A stretch of 64,000 nt of DNA from an uncultured bacterium (lineage in GTDB: Bacteria > Cyanobacteriota > Vampirovibrionia > Gastranaerophilales > Gastranaerophilaceae): contig CAJMPQ010000005.1 in NCBI GenBank assembly GCA_905215335.1, positions 62,001-126,000 on the forward strand, given 5' to 3'. The notes beneath the pieces were generated by a model. That model saw nothing but the letters and a program-made list of their open reading frames with translations, was not told the origin of the DNA and made no database searches. Position 1 is the stretch's first letter. Every line of letters starts with the position of its first letter. Positions 54,039 to 61,670 of the stretch are shown here, piece after piece. The position numbers and the translations under genes are program-made.

Positions 54039-54902
54039 TTGCTGAATTTATTTAGTCCAATATCGTACAATAATATGGCTGTAAATCCAATTGTGTTTAA
54101 CTATTTTATGGGAAACACTCAAGGTTTCAACATTTATAACAATTTGAATAGTAATTTTATACCATTTAATATCTATTCAAATTATTCACCTTGGCAGTTT
54201 AACAATACTTATGGTGGAAACTTTAACATATTTACCACACCAAACATTTTTTATAATAACAATGACAAATTTAGATATAATGGGCCATACATAAATATAT
54301 TTAAAATTGGGCGAGCTGAAACTTCACAACCAACAAACAAAAAAGAAGCTATTAATACAGATAAAACATCCACCCAAACATCAACAAAAGATCCAAATAA
54401 AACTTCAGACCAGACATTACCTGAAACTCAAAAAACATCAAAAAGTAACTATATGGGTACAACCTTAGCAAAAAATGCAAAACAATACCTAGGTTATAAT
54501 GAAACAGATGGTTCTTATCGCAAATTTTCAGATAGCGGAGAATGGTGCGCAGATTTTGTTTCATACGTGGTAAAAGAAACGTACCAAAACAAAGGTTTAA
54601 CTCCTCCTGCTGGCTTTGGTAACCATAGAGTCGAAGAATTAAAACAATGGGGAATAAAAAACAACAAATACTTCTCTCTTGTAGATAAAGATAACAAAGC
54701 TAATGAAATAAAAAATAACATAAATATCGGAGATATACTAATATTACGAGAAAATGGTGCATCTCATACAGGATTTATATCTCGAATAAATCCTGACGGT
54801 TCATTTGAAGCTATCGAAGGTAATCGTTCAGACCAAGTTGCTATTGGTAGATACAAACCAGACAATCCTGAAATTAGCGGATTTATAAAATTGGCAAGTT
54901 AA
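54039..54902 (+). CDS. CHAP-domain amidase/peptidase with Asn/Tyr/Phe-rich N-terminus
   Basis: A 287-residue protein. Residues 1-95 are unusually rich in Asn, Tyr, Phe and Ile, then a Thr/Ser/Lys/Gln linker runs to about 140. The CHAP domain has Cys in GEWCADFVSYVVKET and His in NGASHTGFISRI, followed by Glu in FEAIEGNRSDQV. CHAP enzymes cleave peptidoglycan cross-bridges or stem peptides. No signal peptide is seen. TTG start, eight bases after GAGG. The end overlaps coaE by 20 bases, convergently. Confidence 0.8.
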   Translation: MLNLFSPISYNNMAVNPIVFNYFMGNTQGFNIYNNLNSNFIPFNIYSNYSPWQFNNTYGGNFNIFTTPNIFYNNNDKFRYNGPYINIFKIGRAETSQPTNKKEAINTDKTSTQTSTKDPNKTSDQTLPETQKTSKSNYMGTTLAKNAKQYLGYNETDGSYRKFSDSGEWCADFVSYVVKETYQNKGLTPPAGFGNHRVEELKQWGIKNNKYFSLVDKDNKANEIKNNINIGDILILRENGASHTGFISRINPDGSFEAIEGNRSDQVAIGRYKPDNPEISGFIKLAS

Positions 54903-55452
54903 GAATTTGCTTTTTCAAAGATTCAACATCAGCATTATTATAAATTACCCAATCAGCTTTTTGTAACTTTGTCTCTTGAGGTAACTGAGATTTAATGCGA
55001 CACATTGCATATTCTTCATCATAACCATTACGCTTGATCAATCGCTCCAAGCGAATATTATCATCGGTATAAATAAATAAAATTTTATCAAATAAATCTT
55101 CCATATGTGCCTCAAACAATAACGGTATAGAAACAAATACAAAATCACTTGAATGATTTATTTGACAAAAATCTGCTATTTTCAACCTGATTTTTGGATG
55201 TAAAATACTTTCCAACATTTTTTTTAAATTTGGATGCTTAAACACTAATTTTCCAAGTTTATCTCTAGATATTTCATTTTTATCTAAAATATCATATCCA
55301 GCAAATGCAAGGATAATTTCTGATTTTGCTTCTTCTAATAAATTATGGGCAACTTTATCGGTATCCAAAACTGGATAACCTTTTTCAAGTAAAAAGCTTT
55401 CAACAGTAGACTTACCACTTGCAATATTTCCGACAATCGCAATTCTAAGCAT
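54883..55452 (-). CDS. coaE: Dephospho-CoA kinase
   Basis: A 189-residue protein with P-loop IVGNIASGKST, DTDKVAHNLL, a HPKIR-type motif (LHPKIRLKIADF) and LLFEAHMEDLFD. It performs the last step of CoA synthesis. coaX (pantothenate kinase, first step) lies 2 kb away. It overlaps the upstream pseudouridine synthase gene by eight bases. Confidence 0.95.
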   Translation of the reverse strand: MLRIAIVGNIASGKSTVESFLLEKGYPVLDTDKVAHNLLEEAKSEIILAFAGYDILDKNEISRDKLGKLVFKHPNLKKMLESILHPKIRLKIADFCQINHSSDFVFVSIPLLFEAHMEDLFDKILFIYTDDNIRLERLIKRNGYDEEYAMCRIKSQLPQETKLQKADWVIYNNADVESLKKQILNLPIL

Positions 55453-56182
55453 TTTTCTTAGCTAACCTATTCAAAAAGTTTCTTAATTCCTTTATTTGTT
55501 GAGGCTTAATAGGTTTAACATCTCCTCTTTTTAAGCCATCTAAATTTAAGGTTGCATGTTGAATACGTTTCAATGAAACAACTTCAAATCCCAAATACTC
55601 AAACATTCGACGAATTTGTCTATTCAAACCTTGATATAGCATAATTTCCATAACAGTGTGAGAATTATCAACTTCTAACACATCAACTTCTGCATATGCC
55701 ATTTTTCCAGGTTCAAGTTCAATACCCTTATACATTGTATCAATATCGTTTTGACTAATTTTTCCATTAATTGAAACTCTGTATAATTTCGGAACTTTAA
55801 CAGATGGATGAGTTAACTCATTAATTAAATCCCCATCATTAGTTAATATTATCAAACCAGTAGATTCTCTATCCAATCTTCCAACAGGTTTTAAATGATG
55901 CAAATTTTCAGGAAGCAAATCATAAATAGTTTTTCTACCTTTTTCGTCATCACTAGTAGTAATATAACCTGCAGGTTTATAAAAACGATAATATTCGTGT
56001 TTTACAGGATGAATCATCTTACCGTTTACAAAAACTTTATCTTTTGACTGCACTGAAAAACCAAGTTCAGTAACTTTCTTGCCATTTACAAGAACCTTAC
56101 CGCTTTCAATTAATTCATCTGCTTTTCTTCTTGAACATAACCCAGAAGAAGCTATATATTTATTTAAACGAGTGCCGGGCAT
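55445..56182 (-). CDS. RsuA/RluB-family pseudouridine synthase
   Basis: A 245-residue protein: an N-terminal S4 RNA-binding domain (RLNKYIASSGLCSRRKADEL) and a catalytic domain with Asp in VGRLDRESTGLIILTNDGDL and the later motif GLNRQIRRMFEYLG. The type acts on 23S or 16S rRNA; whether RluB, RluE/F or RsuA cannot be fixed. Middle gene of a three-gene operon with a thioesterase and coaE. Confidence 0.93.
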   Translation of the reverse strand: MPGTRLNKYIASSGLCSRRKADELIESGKVLVNGKKVTELGFSVQSKDKVFVNGKMIHPVKHEYYRFYKPAGYITTSDDEKGRKTIYDLLPENLHHLKPVGRLDRESTGLIILTNDGDLINELTHPSVKVPKLYRVSINGKISQNDIDTMYKGIELEPGKMAYAEVDVLEVDNSHTVMEIMLYQGLNRQIRRMFEYLGFEVVSLKRIQHATLNLDGLKRGDVKPIKPQQIKELRNFLNRLAKKNA

Positions 56183-56586
56183 TTTAACACCTCATTGAAA
56201 GAGTTCGCAAGTACATCTGGCATTTTTCTGTACAACTTACCATCGTTAGAAATTGCAACAACAGAAACATCAGCCTCAATATAAACTTTTCTAGTTTGTG
56301 CAGATTTAATATACTGCTTAAATTTAACGATAAAACCATTAAATTCTGAAATTTCAGTTTCAATAATCATTACATCATTAAGTTTAGCAGACATTTTATA
56401 CTTAATATTCAAGTTAGTAACAGGCAAAACAATATCTTGAGCCAACAGATCAACTAAATTATGCCCCATCATTTCACATAAACCAACTCGACCCATTTCT
56501 AACCATCTTAAATAAGACCCATGCCATACAACACCGTAGGCATCTGTATCAGAATAAAAAACTTTTTGTTCAAATGTATGTTTCAT
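56164..56586 (-). CDS. Acyl-CoA thioesterase, YbgC/4HBT family
   Basis: A 140-residue hot-dog-fold protein with the 4HBT motif YSDTDAYGVVWHGSYLRWLE (catalytic Asp and the preceding FYSDTD). YbgC-type enzymes hydrolyse short acyl-CoAs and often associate with Tol-Pal, which is not present here. It overlaps the pseudouridine synthase gene by 19 bases. Confidence 0.9.
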   Translation of the reverse strand: MKHTFEQKVFYSDTDAYGVVWHGSYLRWLEMGRVGLCEMMGHNLVDLLAQDIVLPVTNLNIKYKMSAKLNDVMIIETEISEFNGFIVKFKQYIKSAQTRKVYIEADVSVVAISNDGKLYRKMPDVLANSFNEVLKCPALV

Positions 56587-56631
56587 AAACAGATTATAAC
56601 ATCAAAATTTTATATTCAATAAATTTTTATG

Positions 56632-56637
56632 TATAAT
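56632..56637 (+). promoter_or_regulatory. Candidate -10 box immediately upstream of rex
   Basis: TATAAT ends six bases before the ATG of rex. If used, transcription would begin at or next to the start codon, giving a leaderless mRNA; no ribosome site is visible. Confidence 0.4.
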
Positions 56638-56643
56638 TATAAT

Positions 56644-57258
56644 ATGGATAAAAAAATTTCAGATAAAGTTATAAACCGTTTAACCTTATACCACTGTATT
56701 TTAAAGGATTTTATAGAAGAAGGTACTGAATACATTTCAAGTAAACAAATCGCAACACTTTTAAGAATTGATGATTCTCAAGTGCGTAAAGACATTAATC
56801 TTCTAAATAATTCAGGTAAATCCAGAGTTGGATATATCGTTAAAGAATTAAAAAAATCCATCGAAACAACACTAGGTTTCACCAAAACAAAAAACGCTTA
56901 CATCATCGGCGCAGGAAACCTAGGTATGGCGCTTGCCAAATATGATAACTTTACAAACTACGGTCTAAATATTATCAGTCTTTTTGATAATGACAAATCA
57001 AAAATTGGTGGACAAGTAAATAGTAAAAAAATTCTAGATATACAAACACTACCTCAATATGCAAAAGAACACGCAATTGATATTGCTATACTAACAGTAC
57101 CCGGACAATTTGCCCAACAAACTGCAGAATTTATAGTTAAATCAAACATTAAATATATTTGGAACTTTACACCTGTAGTACTAAACGTACCTGAAGATGT
57201 TCAGGTTTGGAATGAAAATCTTATGGGTAACTTTTTACAATTCACTTATAATATTTAA
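56644..57258 (+). CDS. rex: Redox-sensing transcriptional repressor Rex
   Basis: A 204-residue protein: winged helix (SSKQIATLLRIDDSQVRKDI, the RKD motif typical of Rex), NAD(H)-binding Rossmann domain (AYIIGAGNLGMALAKY) and the C-terminal swapped helix ending in NENLMGNFLQF. It represses fermentative and respiratory genes until NADH rises. The start is chosen as MDKKISDK; an ATG five codons earlier is possible and also lacks a ribosome site. Confidence 0.93.
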   Translation: MDKKISDKVINRLTLYHCILKDFIEEGTEYISSKQIATLLRIDDSQVRKDINLLNNSGKSRVGYIVKELKKSIETTLGFTKTKNAYIIGAGNLGMALAKYDNFTNYGLNIISLFDNDKSKIGGQVNSKKILDIQTLPQYAKEHAIDIAILTVPGQFAQQTAEFIVKSNIKYIWNFTPVVLNVPEDVQVWNENLMGNFLQFTYNI

Positions 57259-57259
57259 T

Positions 57260-58057
57260 TTAAGAAAAAACTTTAACGCCATTTTCAGAAGTAAGTTTCT
57301 CAAATTTTGTATTCATATAATAAATTTGACGTAAACCTTCAAGTGTTAAAGTTGGATTGACATCATCAAATGGACGCTTTAAATAATTAGCAATCAAACC
57401 ACAGTATCCACCTGTGGCAACTAGTGTTGCCTTTTCACCCAACTCTTCCTCACATTGAGCAACTAAGCCATCAACCATACAAGCGGTTCCTCTGATTACA
57501 CCTGAAAGAATAGCCTCTGTTGTATTATGTCCAACAGCATTTTGCGAAATTGAAACATCAATTTTAGGCAATTTTGAAGTTGAAGTTTTTAAGCACTTCA
57601 TCTGAGTATTTATTCCAGGAGCAATAACACCGCCAACAAACTCACCTTTAGAGTTAATAATATCAAAAGAAGTTGCAGTGCCAAAATCAATAACAATAAC
57701 AGCACCCTTATATAAATTATGAGCAGCCACTGCATTAGCTAATCTATCAGCACCCACTTCACGAGGATTATCTGTTGCAACTTTTATTCCTAAATTTATA
57801 TCAGAAGCAACAAAAACTGATTTTAAGTTAAAAACATTATCAACAGCTCTTTTAAATTTAATATTTAATTCTTCAACAACTGAAGCAATAACACATCCTG
57901 TAATCTTAAAATCTTTAAATAATGACTTTAAAAGGATTTCATATTCTTCACCTGATAAATCTCTATCAGAAGCTAGACGAAATTCATTAACATATCTATC
58001 GCCATCAAAAAGGCCTAATGTAATACTAGTATTTCCAATATCAGCTGTTAATAACAT
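57260..58057 (-). CDS. coaX: Type III pantothenate kinase
   Basis: A 265-residue protein of the CoaX family: ADIGNTSITLGLFD (phosphate loop), VGADRLANAVAAHNLY, and VIDFGTATSFDII, then GGVIAPGINTQMKCL. First step of CoA synthesis, not feedback-inhibited in studied members. Convergent with rex. Its ribosome site AAGGGG lies inside a hairpin upstream. Confidence 0.95.
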   Translation of the reverse strand: MLLTADIGNTSITLGLFDGDRYVNEFRLASDRDLSGEEYEILLKSLFKDFKITGCVIASVVEELNIKFKRAVDNVFNLKSVFVASDINLGIKVATDNPREVGADRLANAVAAHNLYKGAVIVIDFGTATSFDIINSKGEFVGGVIAPGINTQMKCLKTSTSKLPKIDVSISQNAVGHNTTEAILSGVIRGTACMVDGLVAQCEEELGEKATLVATGGYCGLIANYLKRPFDDVNPTLTLEGLRQIYYMNTKFEKLTSENGVKVFS

Positions 58058-58059
58058 AA

Positions 58060-58091
58060 AAGATAGTCCCCTTATATTTCAGGACTATCTT
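58060..58091 (-). terminator. Hairpin between the 71-residue gene and coaX
   Basis: On the minus strand AAGATAGTCC and GGACTATCTT form a 10-bp stem followed by TTTT; it may end the upstream small gene. The descending arm holds the AAGGGG ribosome site of coaX, whose ATG follows within three bases, so the hairpin could also limit coaX translation. Confidence 0.6.
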
Positions 58092-58122
58092 ATTACAAAC
58101 ATAGTTTTTGTGCAAAAGCTAA

Positions 58123-58338
58123 TTAGATATTTGTTCCTCCTAAAGTTTGAGAACCATAACCATCCCAAACAGAGTTAACAAAACCGCCACTAGGAATACT
58201 TCCTACAGCAGAATTACCACTAAAAATAGGTGGAAATTTCACTTTTTTAATATCATATTCACCAGTAGCTAAAGAATTAACAAAATTACTAGCTTTTTTA
58301 TATCCAGAGCCTATAGCTTCGATTGGGTTACCATTCAT
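58123..58338 (-). CDS. Small Gly/Ser-rich hypothetical protein
   Basis: A 71-residue protein beginning MNGNPIEAIGSGYKKASNFV, with Gly, Ser and Asn throughout and no membrane segment or recognised domain. GGAGGATG precedes the ATG at good spacing, and a hairpin follows, so it looks like a real monocistronic gene. Confidence 0.65.
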   Translation of the reverse strand: MNGNPIEAIGSGYKKASNFVNSLATGEYDIKKVKFPPIFSGNSAVGSIPSGGFVNSVWDGYGSQTLGGTNI

Positions 58339-58478
58339 AATGCATCCTCCGTCATAATCATTCTTATACTTAGATAAAAAAATTTTTCAGGGATGAATTG
58401 CCTAAAACTAATAAAATTGTTACATAAATTAACATAAGGAAAAAATAAAAGAAAATGTTTCAATTTTCCATGATAATC

Positions 58479-58506
58479 TTGACAAAAATTTATGAGCGGT
58501 TAGAAT
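58479..58506 (+). promoter_or_regulatory. Sigma-70-type promoter of tuf
   Basis: A consensus TTGACA, a 16-base spacer and TAGAAT, giving a leader of roughly 55-60 bases before the AAGGAG site of tuf. It is a strong consensus match, as expected for tuf. Confidence 0.75.
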
Positions 58507-58572
58507 TAGTAGTATCGTAGAATACTAAGTTATAGTAGTATATAGTAGACAGTAAAAAAGGAGATTAATCTC

Positions 58573-59781
58573 ATGGCACGTGAAAAGTATGAACGTACGA
58601 AACCGCACGTTAACGTAGGTACAATCGGCCACGTTGACCACGGTAAAACTACATTAACAGCAGCTATCACTGGTACATTAGCTGCAGCTGGTAAAGCAGA
58701 ATTAAAAAAATTCGATGAAATCGATGCTGCTCCAGAAGAAAAAGCAAGAGGTATTACTATCTCTACAGCTCACGTAGAATACGAAACAGATAAGAGACAC
58801 TATGCACACGTTGACTGCCCAGGCCACGCTGACTATGTTAAAAACATGATTACAGGTGCTGCTCAAATGGACGGTGCAATTCTTGTAGTTGCAGCAACAG
58901 ATGGTGCTATGCCTCAAACTCGTGAACACATCTTGTTAGCAAGACAAGTTGGTGTTCCTAACCTAGTTGTATTCTTAAACAAATGCGATATGGTTGACGA
59001 TCCAGAATTATTAGAATTAGTAGAAATGGAAGTTAGAGAATTACTTTCTTCTTACGAATTCGACGGAGATAACATCCCATTCGTTCACGGTTCAGCTTTA
59101 AAAGCTTTAGAAGCAGTTCAAGCTAACCCATCAATCCAACGTGGAGAAAATGAATGGACAGATAAAATTTGGGAATTAATGGATGCTTTAGATTCTTACT
59201 TCCCAGATCCAGTTAGAGACTTAGACAAACCATTCTTGATGCCAATCGAAGACATCTTCTCAATCACTGGTCGTGGTACAGTTGCTACTGGCCGTGTTGA
59301 ACGTGGTATTGTTAAAGTTGGTGACGAAGTTGAATTAGTTGGTTTAGGCGAAACTAAGAAAACTACAGTTACTGGTGTTGAAATGTTCAGAAAATCTCTT
59401 GACCAAGGTCAAGCTGGTGATAACATCGGTGCTTTACTTCGTGGTGTTGATAAAACTGAAATCGAACGTGGTCAAGTTCTTGCTAAACCAGGTTCAATTC
59501 ACCCACACACTAAATTCACAGCTAACGTTTACGTATTGACTAAAGAAGAAGGTGGACGTCATACTCCATTCTTCCCAGGTTACAGACCTCAGTTCTACAT
59601 CAGAACAACTGACGTAACTGGTTCAATCAAATTCGACGGTCAAATGGTAATGCCTGGTGATAACGTAGTTATGGAAGTTGAATTAATCGCTCCTGTAGCT
59701 ATTGAAGAAGGTATGAGATTCGCTATCCGTGAAGGTGGTAGAACAGTTGGTGCTGGTGTTGTTGACAAAATTATTGAATAA
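58573..59781 (+). CDS. tuf: Elongation factor Tu
   Basis: A 402-residue GTPase that delivers aminoacyl-tRNA. Motifs: [43 protein letters not shown]; the three domains are complete. It stands alone, not next to fusA or rpsJ, between a strong promoter and a terminator. Codon choice differs from neighbouring genes, as is usual for very high expression. Confidence 0.98.
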   Translation: MAREKYERTKPHVNVGTIGHVDHGKTTLTAAITGTLAAAGKAELKKFDEIDAAPEEKARGITISTAHVEYETDKRHYAHVDCPGHADYVKNMITGAAQMDGAILVVAATDGAMPQTREHILLARQVGVPNLVVFLNKCDMVDDPELLELVEMEVRELLSSYEFDGDNIPFVHGSALKALEAVQANPSIQRGENEWTDKIWELMDALDSYFPDPVRDLDKPFLMPIEDIFSITGRGTVATGRVERGIVKVGDEVELVGLGETKKTTVTGVEMFRKSLDQGQAGDNIGALLRGVDKTEIERGQVLAKPGSIHPHTKFTANVYVLTKEEGGRHTPFFPGYRPQFYIRTTDVTGSIKFDGQMVMPGDNVVMEVELIAPVAIEEGMRFAIREGGRTVGAGVVDKIIE

Positions 59782-59803
59782 TAATTTCTAAACAATATTA
59801 GAC

Positions 59804-59837
59804 AAAAAAGGACTTGATAATAATCAAGTCCTTTTTT
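59804..59837 (+). terminator. Rho-independent terminator of tuf
   Basis: AAAAAAGGACTTGAT pairs with ATCAAGTCCTTTTTT around a short loop, 22 bases after the stop. Confidence 0.9.
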
Positions 59838-59907
59838 ATTTCTTCTTCTTTACTAAATAAACCTTTTTACAAGAGTAATAACCAATATAACCAACGAAGT
59901 CCTCTTA

Positions 59908-60093
59908 TTATGCCAACAACATTTCTAATATTTTGGCATTTGTTTGAGCCCGACGCATTGAAAGTAAATATTTTTCAACATTTGCTTTTAATTTTTTAGC
60001 ATCATTATCTAAATATTCAACATTATTATCCAACATATTTAGATAATCACAAACCGTAATCATTTGATATTCATTATTTTTCATTTTCCCCAT
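59908..60093 (-). CDS. Small paralogous protein A (TV-D-Y / TNAKI-E-LL family)
   Basis: A 61-residue protein. It has the N-terminal motif EYQMITVCDYLNML and the C-terminal part VEKYLLSMRRAQTNAKILEM, ending LLA; both parts are shared with the genes at 60507 and 61380. It lies 27 bases after the ribbon-helix-helix gene on the same strand and is probably cotranscribed from the element at 60339. An ATG three codons in (60084) also aligns with paralogue starts. Function is unknown. Confidence 0.75.
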   Translation of the reverse strand: MGKMKNNEYQMITVCDYLNMLDNNVEYLDNDAKKLKANVEKYLLSMRRAQTNAKILEMLLA

Positions 60094-60120
60094 CCAATTC
60101 TTAAAATTTTTATTTAAATT

Positions 60121-60309
60121 TTATCCTAAAAGAGCATCTAAAATTTCGGCATTAGAAACAGCTTTTTGGCTATTACGTACTTGATTTCTATACATATAAG
60201 TTCTTAAAGCTTCACGAATCAATTCAGAACGAGTACGATTTTCAGAATTAGCAACTGTATCAATCTCATCTAAAAATTTTTCGGGCATTGAAATTAAAAC
60301 TCTAGCCAT
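60121..60309 (-). CDS. Ribbon-helix-helix (CopG/MazE-like) protein with family tail
   Basis: A 62-residue protein. Residues 1-44 are a typical ribbon-helix-helix DNA-binding domain: strand ARVLISMPEKFLDEIDTVA, then NRTRSELIREALRTYM. Such domains occur in antitoxins and small repressors. The tail KAVSNAEILDALLG matches the end of the neighbouring small proteins (TNAKI-E-LLA), which otherwise lack this fold. AAAGGAG precedes the ATG. It may regulate the cluster; no toxin-like partner is recognisable. Confidence 0.85.
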   Translation of the reverse strand: MARVLISMPEKFLDEIDTVANSENRTRSELIREALRTYMYRNQVRNSQKAVSNAEILDALLG

Positions 60310-60338
60310 TTTTTTCTCCTTTAATTTTTCCTAAATAT

Positions 60339-60383
60339 AATCCCCTGGTACATATATAAAGTATTTTTTTATAAAAAAATTGC
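60339..60383 (-). promoter_or_regulatory. Conserved promoter element, small-protein cluster copy 1
   Basis: On the minus strand GCAATT begins at 60383, then 17 bases, TTTATAT from 60360, and CCAGGGGATTA. It drives the ribbon-helix-helix gene and the following small gene. Spacing is identical to the other five copies. Confidence 0.7.
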
Positions 60384-60457
60384 TAAAATATTAAAGAAAT
60401 AGTATATATTTGTAATATATATTTACAATAGAAATTAATAAAAATAGAAATAAATAA

Positions 60458-60481
60458 GGTGGACTAAAAACTTAGTCCACC
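60458..60481 (-). terminator. Hairpin terminator after small gene C
   Basis: GGTGGACTAA pairs with TTAGTCCACC around AAAC, about 26 bases after the stop on the minus strand. Confidence 0.75.
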
Positions 60482-60506
60482 AGTATTTTTATGCTTTGTT
60501 ATATTA

Positions 60507-60677
60507 CTAAGCTAATAAAGCTTCAACAATTTTTGCGTTTGTTTCTGATCTTTTTACACTTAATAAATATTTTTCAACTTGATCAGCAATTTCTTTTTCA
60601 GATATAGATTCACATTTTACATTTTCTAATGAATCTAAGTAATCAACAACTGTAATCAAACCATATTCTTTACTCAT
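60507..60677 (-). CDS. Small paralogous protein C (TV-D-Y / TNAKI-E-LL family)
   Basis: A 56-residue protein beginning MSKEYGLITVVDYLDSLENV and ending SETNAKIVEALLA. It is nearly identical to the product at 61380. The middle holds a charged region (KCESISEKEIADQ) and an amphipathic helix (VEKYLLSVKRS). An AAGGGGAAAAG ribosome site is shared with the sister genes. It has its own upstream element and terminator, so it is one complete transcription unit. Function is unknown. Confidence 0.78.
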   Translation of the reverse strand: MSKEYGLITVVDYLDSLENVKCESISEKEIADQVEKYLLSVKRSETNAKIVEALLA

Positions 60678-60711
60678 AATCTTTTCCCCTTATATTTTCT
60701 TTTTCTTTAAT

Positions 60712-60755
60712 TTTCCCTTACATATATATAAAGTATTTTTAGATTTAAAAATTGC
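60712..60755 (-). promoter_or_regulatory. Conserved promoter element, small-protein cluster copy 2
   Basis: On the minus strand GCAATT from 60755, 17 bases, TTTATAT from 60732, then GTAAGGGAAAA. It is nearly identical over its full length to the copy at 61583-61625. Confidence 0.72.
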
Positions 60756-60803
60756 CTCTTTTGTATTTATTTAGTATATAAAGTTAACATATTTTAACAA
60801 ATA

Positions 60804-60833
60804 AAAGAGCCACTGAATAATCAGTAGCTCTTT
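60804..60833 (-). terminator. Hairpin terminator after small gene D
   Basis: AAAGAGCCACTGA pairs with TCAGTAGCTCTTT (one mismatch) around ATAA, between the stop of gene D and the promoter element of gene C. Confidence 0.72.
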
Positions 60834-60859
60834 GTATATTTTAAAGAATTAAATATTGA

Positions 60860-61171
60860 TTAACCTAATAAATCTTCTAATTTTTCAGCTTCAATTTCAG
60901 CTTTTGCATTTTGTTTATTCGCTTTAATTGATTGTTCAACTTTTTCAGCAATTGCTCTATCGCCAGCTGCTAAATATTCTTCTTCATCCAAAGATTTAAC
61001 AAAATCATTTACTGTCATAAGAGATGAAGCTTGAAATTTAACACATTGATTTCTTAATGATTTAGCATAATCTTCAGCTGTCATCATTGAATTATCATTT
61101 AATTCAACTTCATTATTTTTTAAAGATTTAACATATTCATCAACTGTCATTAAGTTATAATCATTTCTCAT
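60860..61171 (-). CDS. Small paralogous protein D with three copies of the N-terminal motif
   Basis: A 103-residue protein. The family N-terminal motif occurs three times at a 22-residue period: LMTVDEYVKSL (7-17), MMTAEDYAKSL (29-39) and LMTVNDFVKSL (51-61). A charged helix follows, and the end AEKLEDLLG resembles the family tail. ATG 61171 is chosen because it aligns with paralogue starts and follows AGGGGAAAAG; upstream in-frame codons overlap that site. Confidence 0.75.
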   Translation of the reverse strand: MRNDYNLMTVDEYVKSLKNNEVELNDNSMMTAEDYAKSLRNQCVKFQASSLMTVNDFVKSLDEEEYLAAGDRAIAEKVEQSIKANKQNAKAEIEAEKLEDLLG

Positions 61172-61194
61172 ATTCTTTTCCCCTAATATCAAAA

Positions 61195-61237
61195 TTCCCT
61201 TACATATATATAAAGTATTTTTTTATTAAAAAATTGC
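61195..61237 (-). promoter_or_regulatory. Conserved promoter element, small-protein cluster copy 3
   Basis: On the minus strand GCAATT from 61237, 17 bases, TTTATAT from 61214, then GTAAGGGAATT, upstream of gene D. Confidence 0.72.
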
Positions 61238-61320
61238 GCATTTTCCTCTCAAAAATATTAAAAAGAAATATATCTTTACATAATATATAATATATAATTT
61301 TATAAAAATTGGCAACAACA

Positions 61321-61346
61321 AAGGGAATTGAAAAAACAATTCCCTT
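61321..61346 (-). terminator. Hairpin terminator after small gene E
   Basis: AAGGGAATTG pairs with CAATTCCCTT around six A, about 33 bases after the stop of gene E on the minus strand. Confidence 0.72.
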
Positions 61347-61379
61347 GTGAATATATGACTATTGACTTCGAAAACTTAA

Positions 61380-61550
61380 TTAAGCTAATAAAGCTTCAAC
61401 AATTTTTGCATTTGTTTCTGATCTTTTTACATTTAATAAATATTTTTCAACTTGTGCTGCGATTTCTCTTTCAGATATTGATACACATTTTACATTTTCT
61501 AATGAATCTAAATAATCAACAACTGTAACTAATTCATAATCTTTACTCAT
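61380..61550 (-). CDS. Small paralogous protein E (TV-D-Y / TNAKI-E-LL family)
   Basis: A 56-residue near-copy of the product at 60507: MSKDYELVTVVDYLDSLENV at the start, SETNAKIVEALLA at the end, and substitutions in the middle (CVSISEREIAAQ, LLNVKRS). It has the same ribosome site, same upstream element and own terminator. The two copies look like a recent duplication kept under protein-level selection. Confidence 0.78.
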   Translation of the reverse strand: MSKDYELVTVVDYLDSLENVKCVSISEREIAAQVEKYLLNVKRSETNAKIVEALLA

Positions 61551-61582
61551 ATCTTTTCCCCTTATCTCTTAATATTTTTTAT

Positions 61583-61625
61583 TTCCCTTACACTTATATA
61601 AAGTATTTTTAGATTTAAAAATTGC
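61583..61625 (-). promoter_or_regulatory. Conserved promoter element, small-protein cluster copy 4
   Basis: On the minus strand GCAATT from 61625, 17 bases, TTTATAT from 61602, then GTAAGGGAAAT, upstream of gene E. Confidence 0.72.
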
Positions 61626-61670
61626 CTAAATCGTATTTATTTCATATATATTCCGTTACAAAACTTAATA

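Noticed and set aside
59908..60309. Classical toxin-antitoxin pair (ribbon-helix-helix plus small partner)
   Set aside because: The partner belongs to the TNAKI-tail family and shows no RelE, MazF, ParE or PIN features, so the antitoxin label is not supported.
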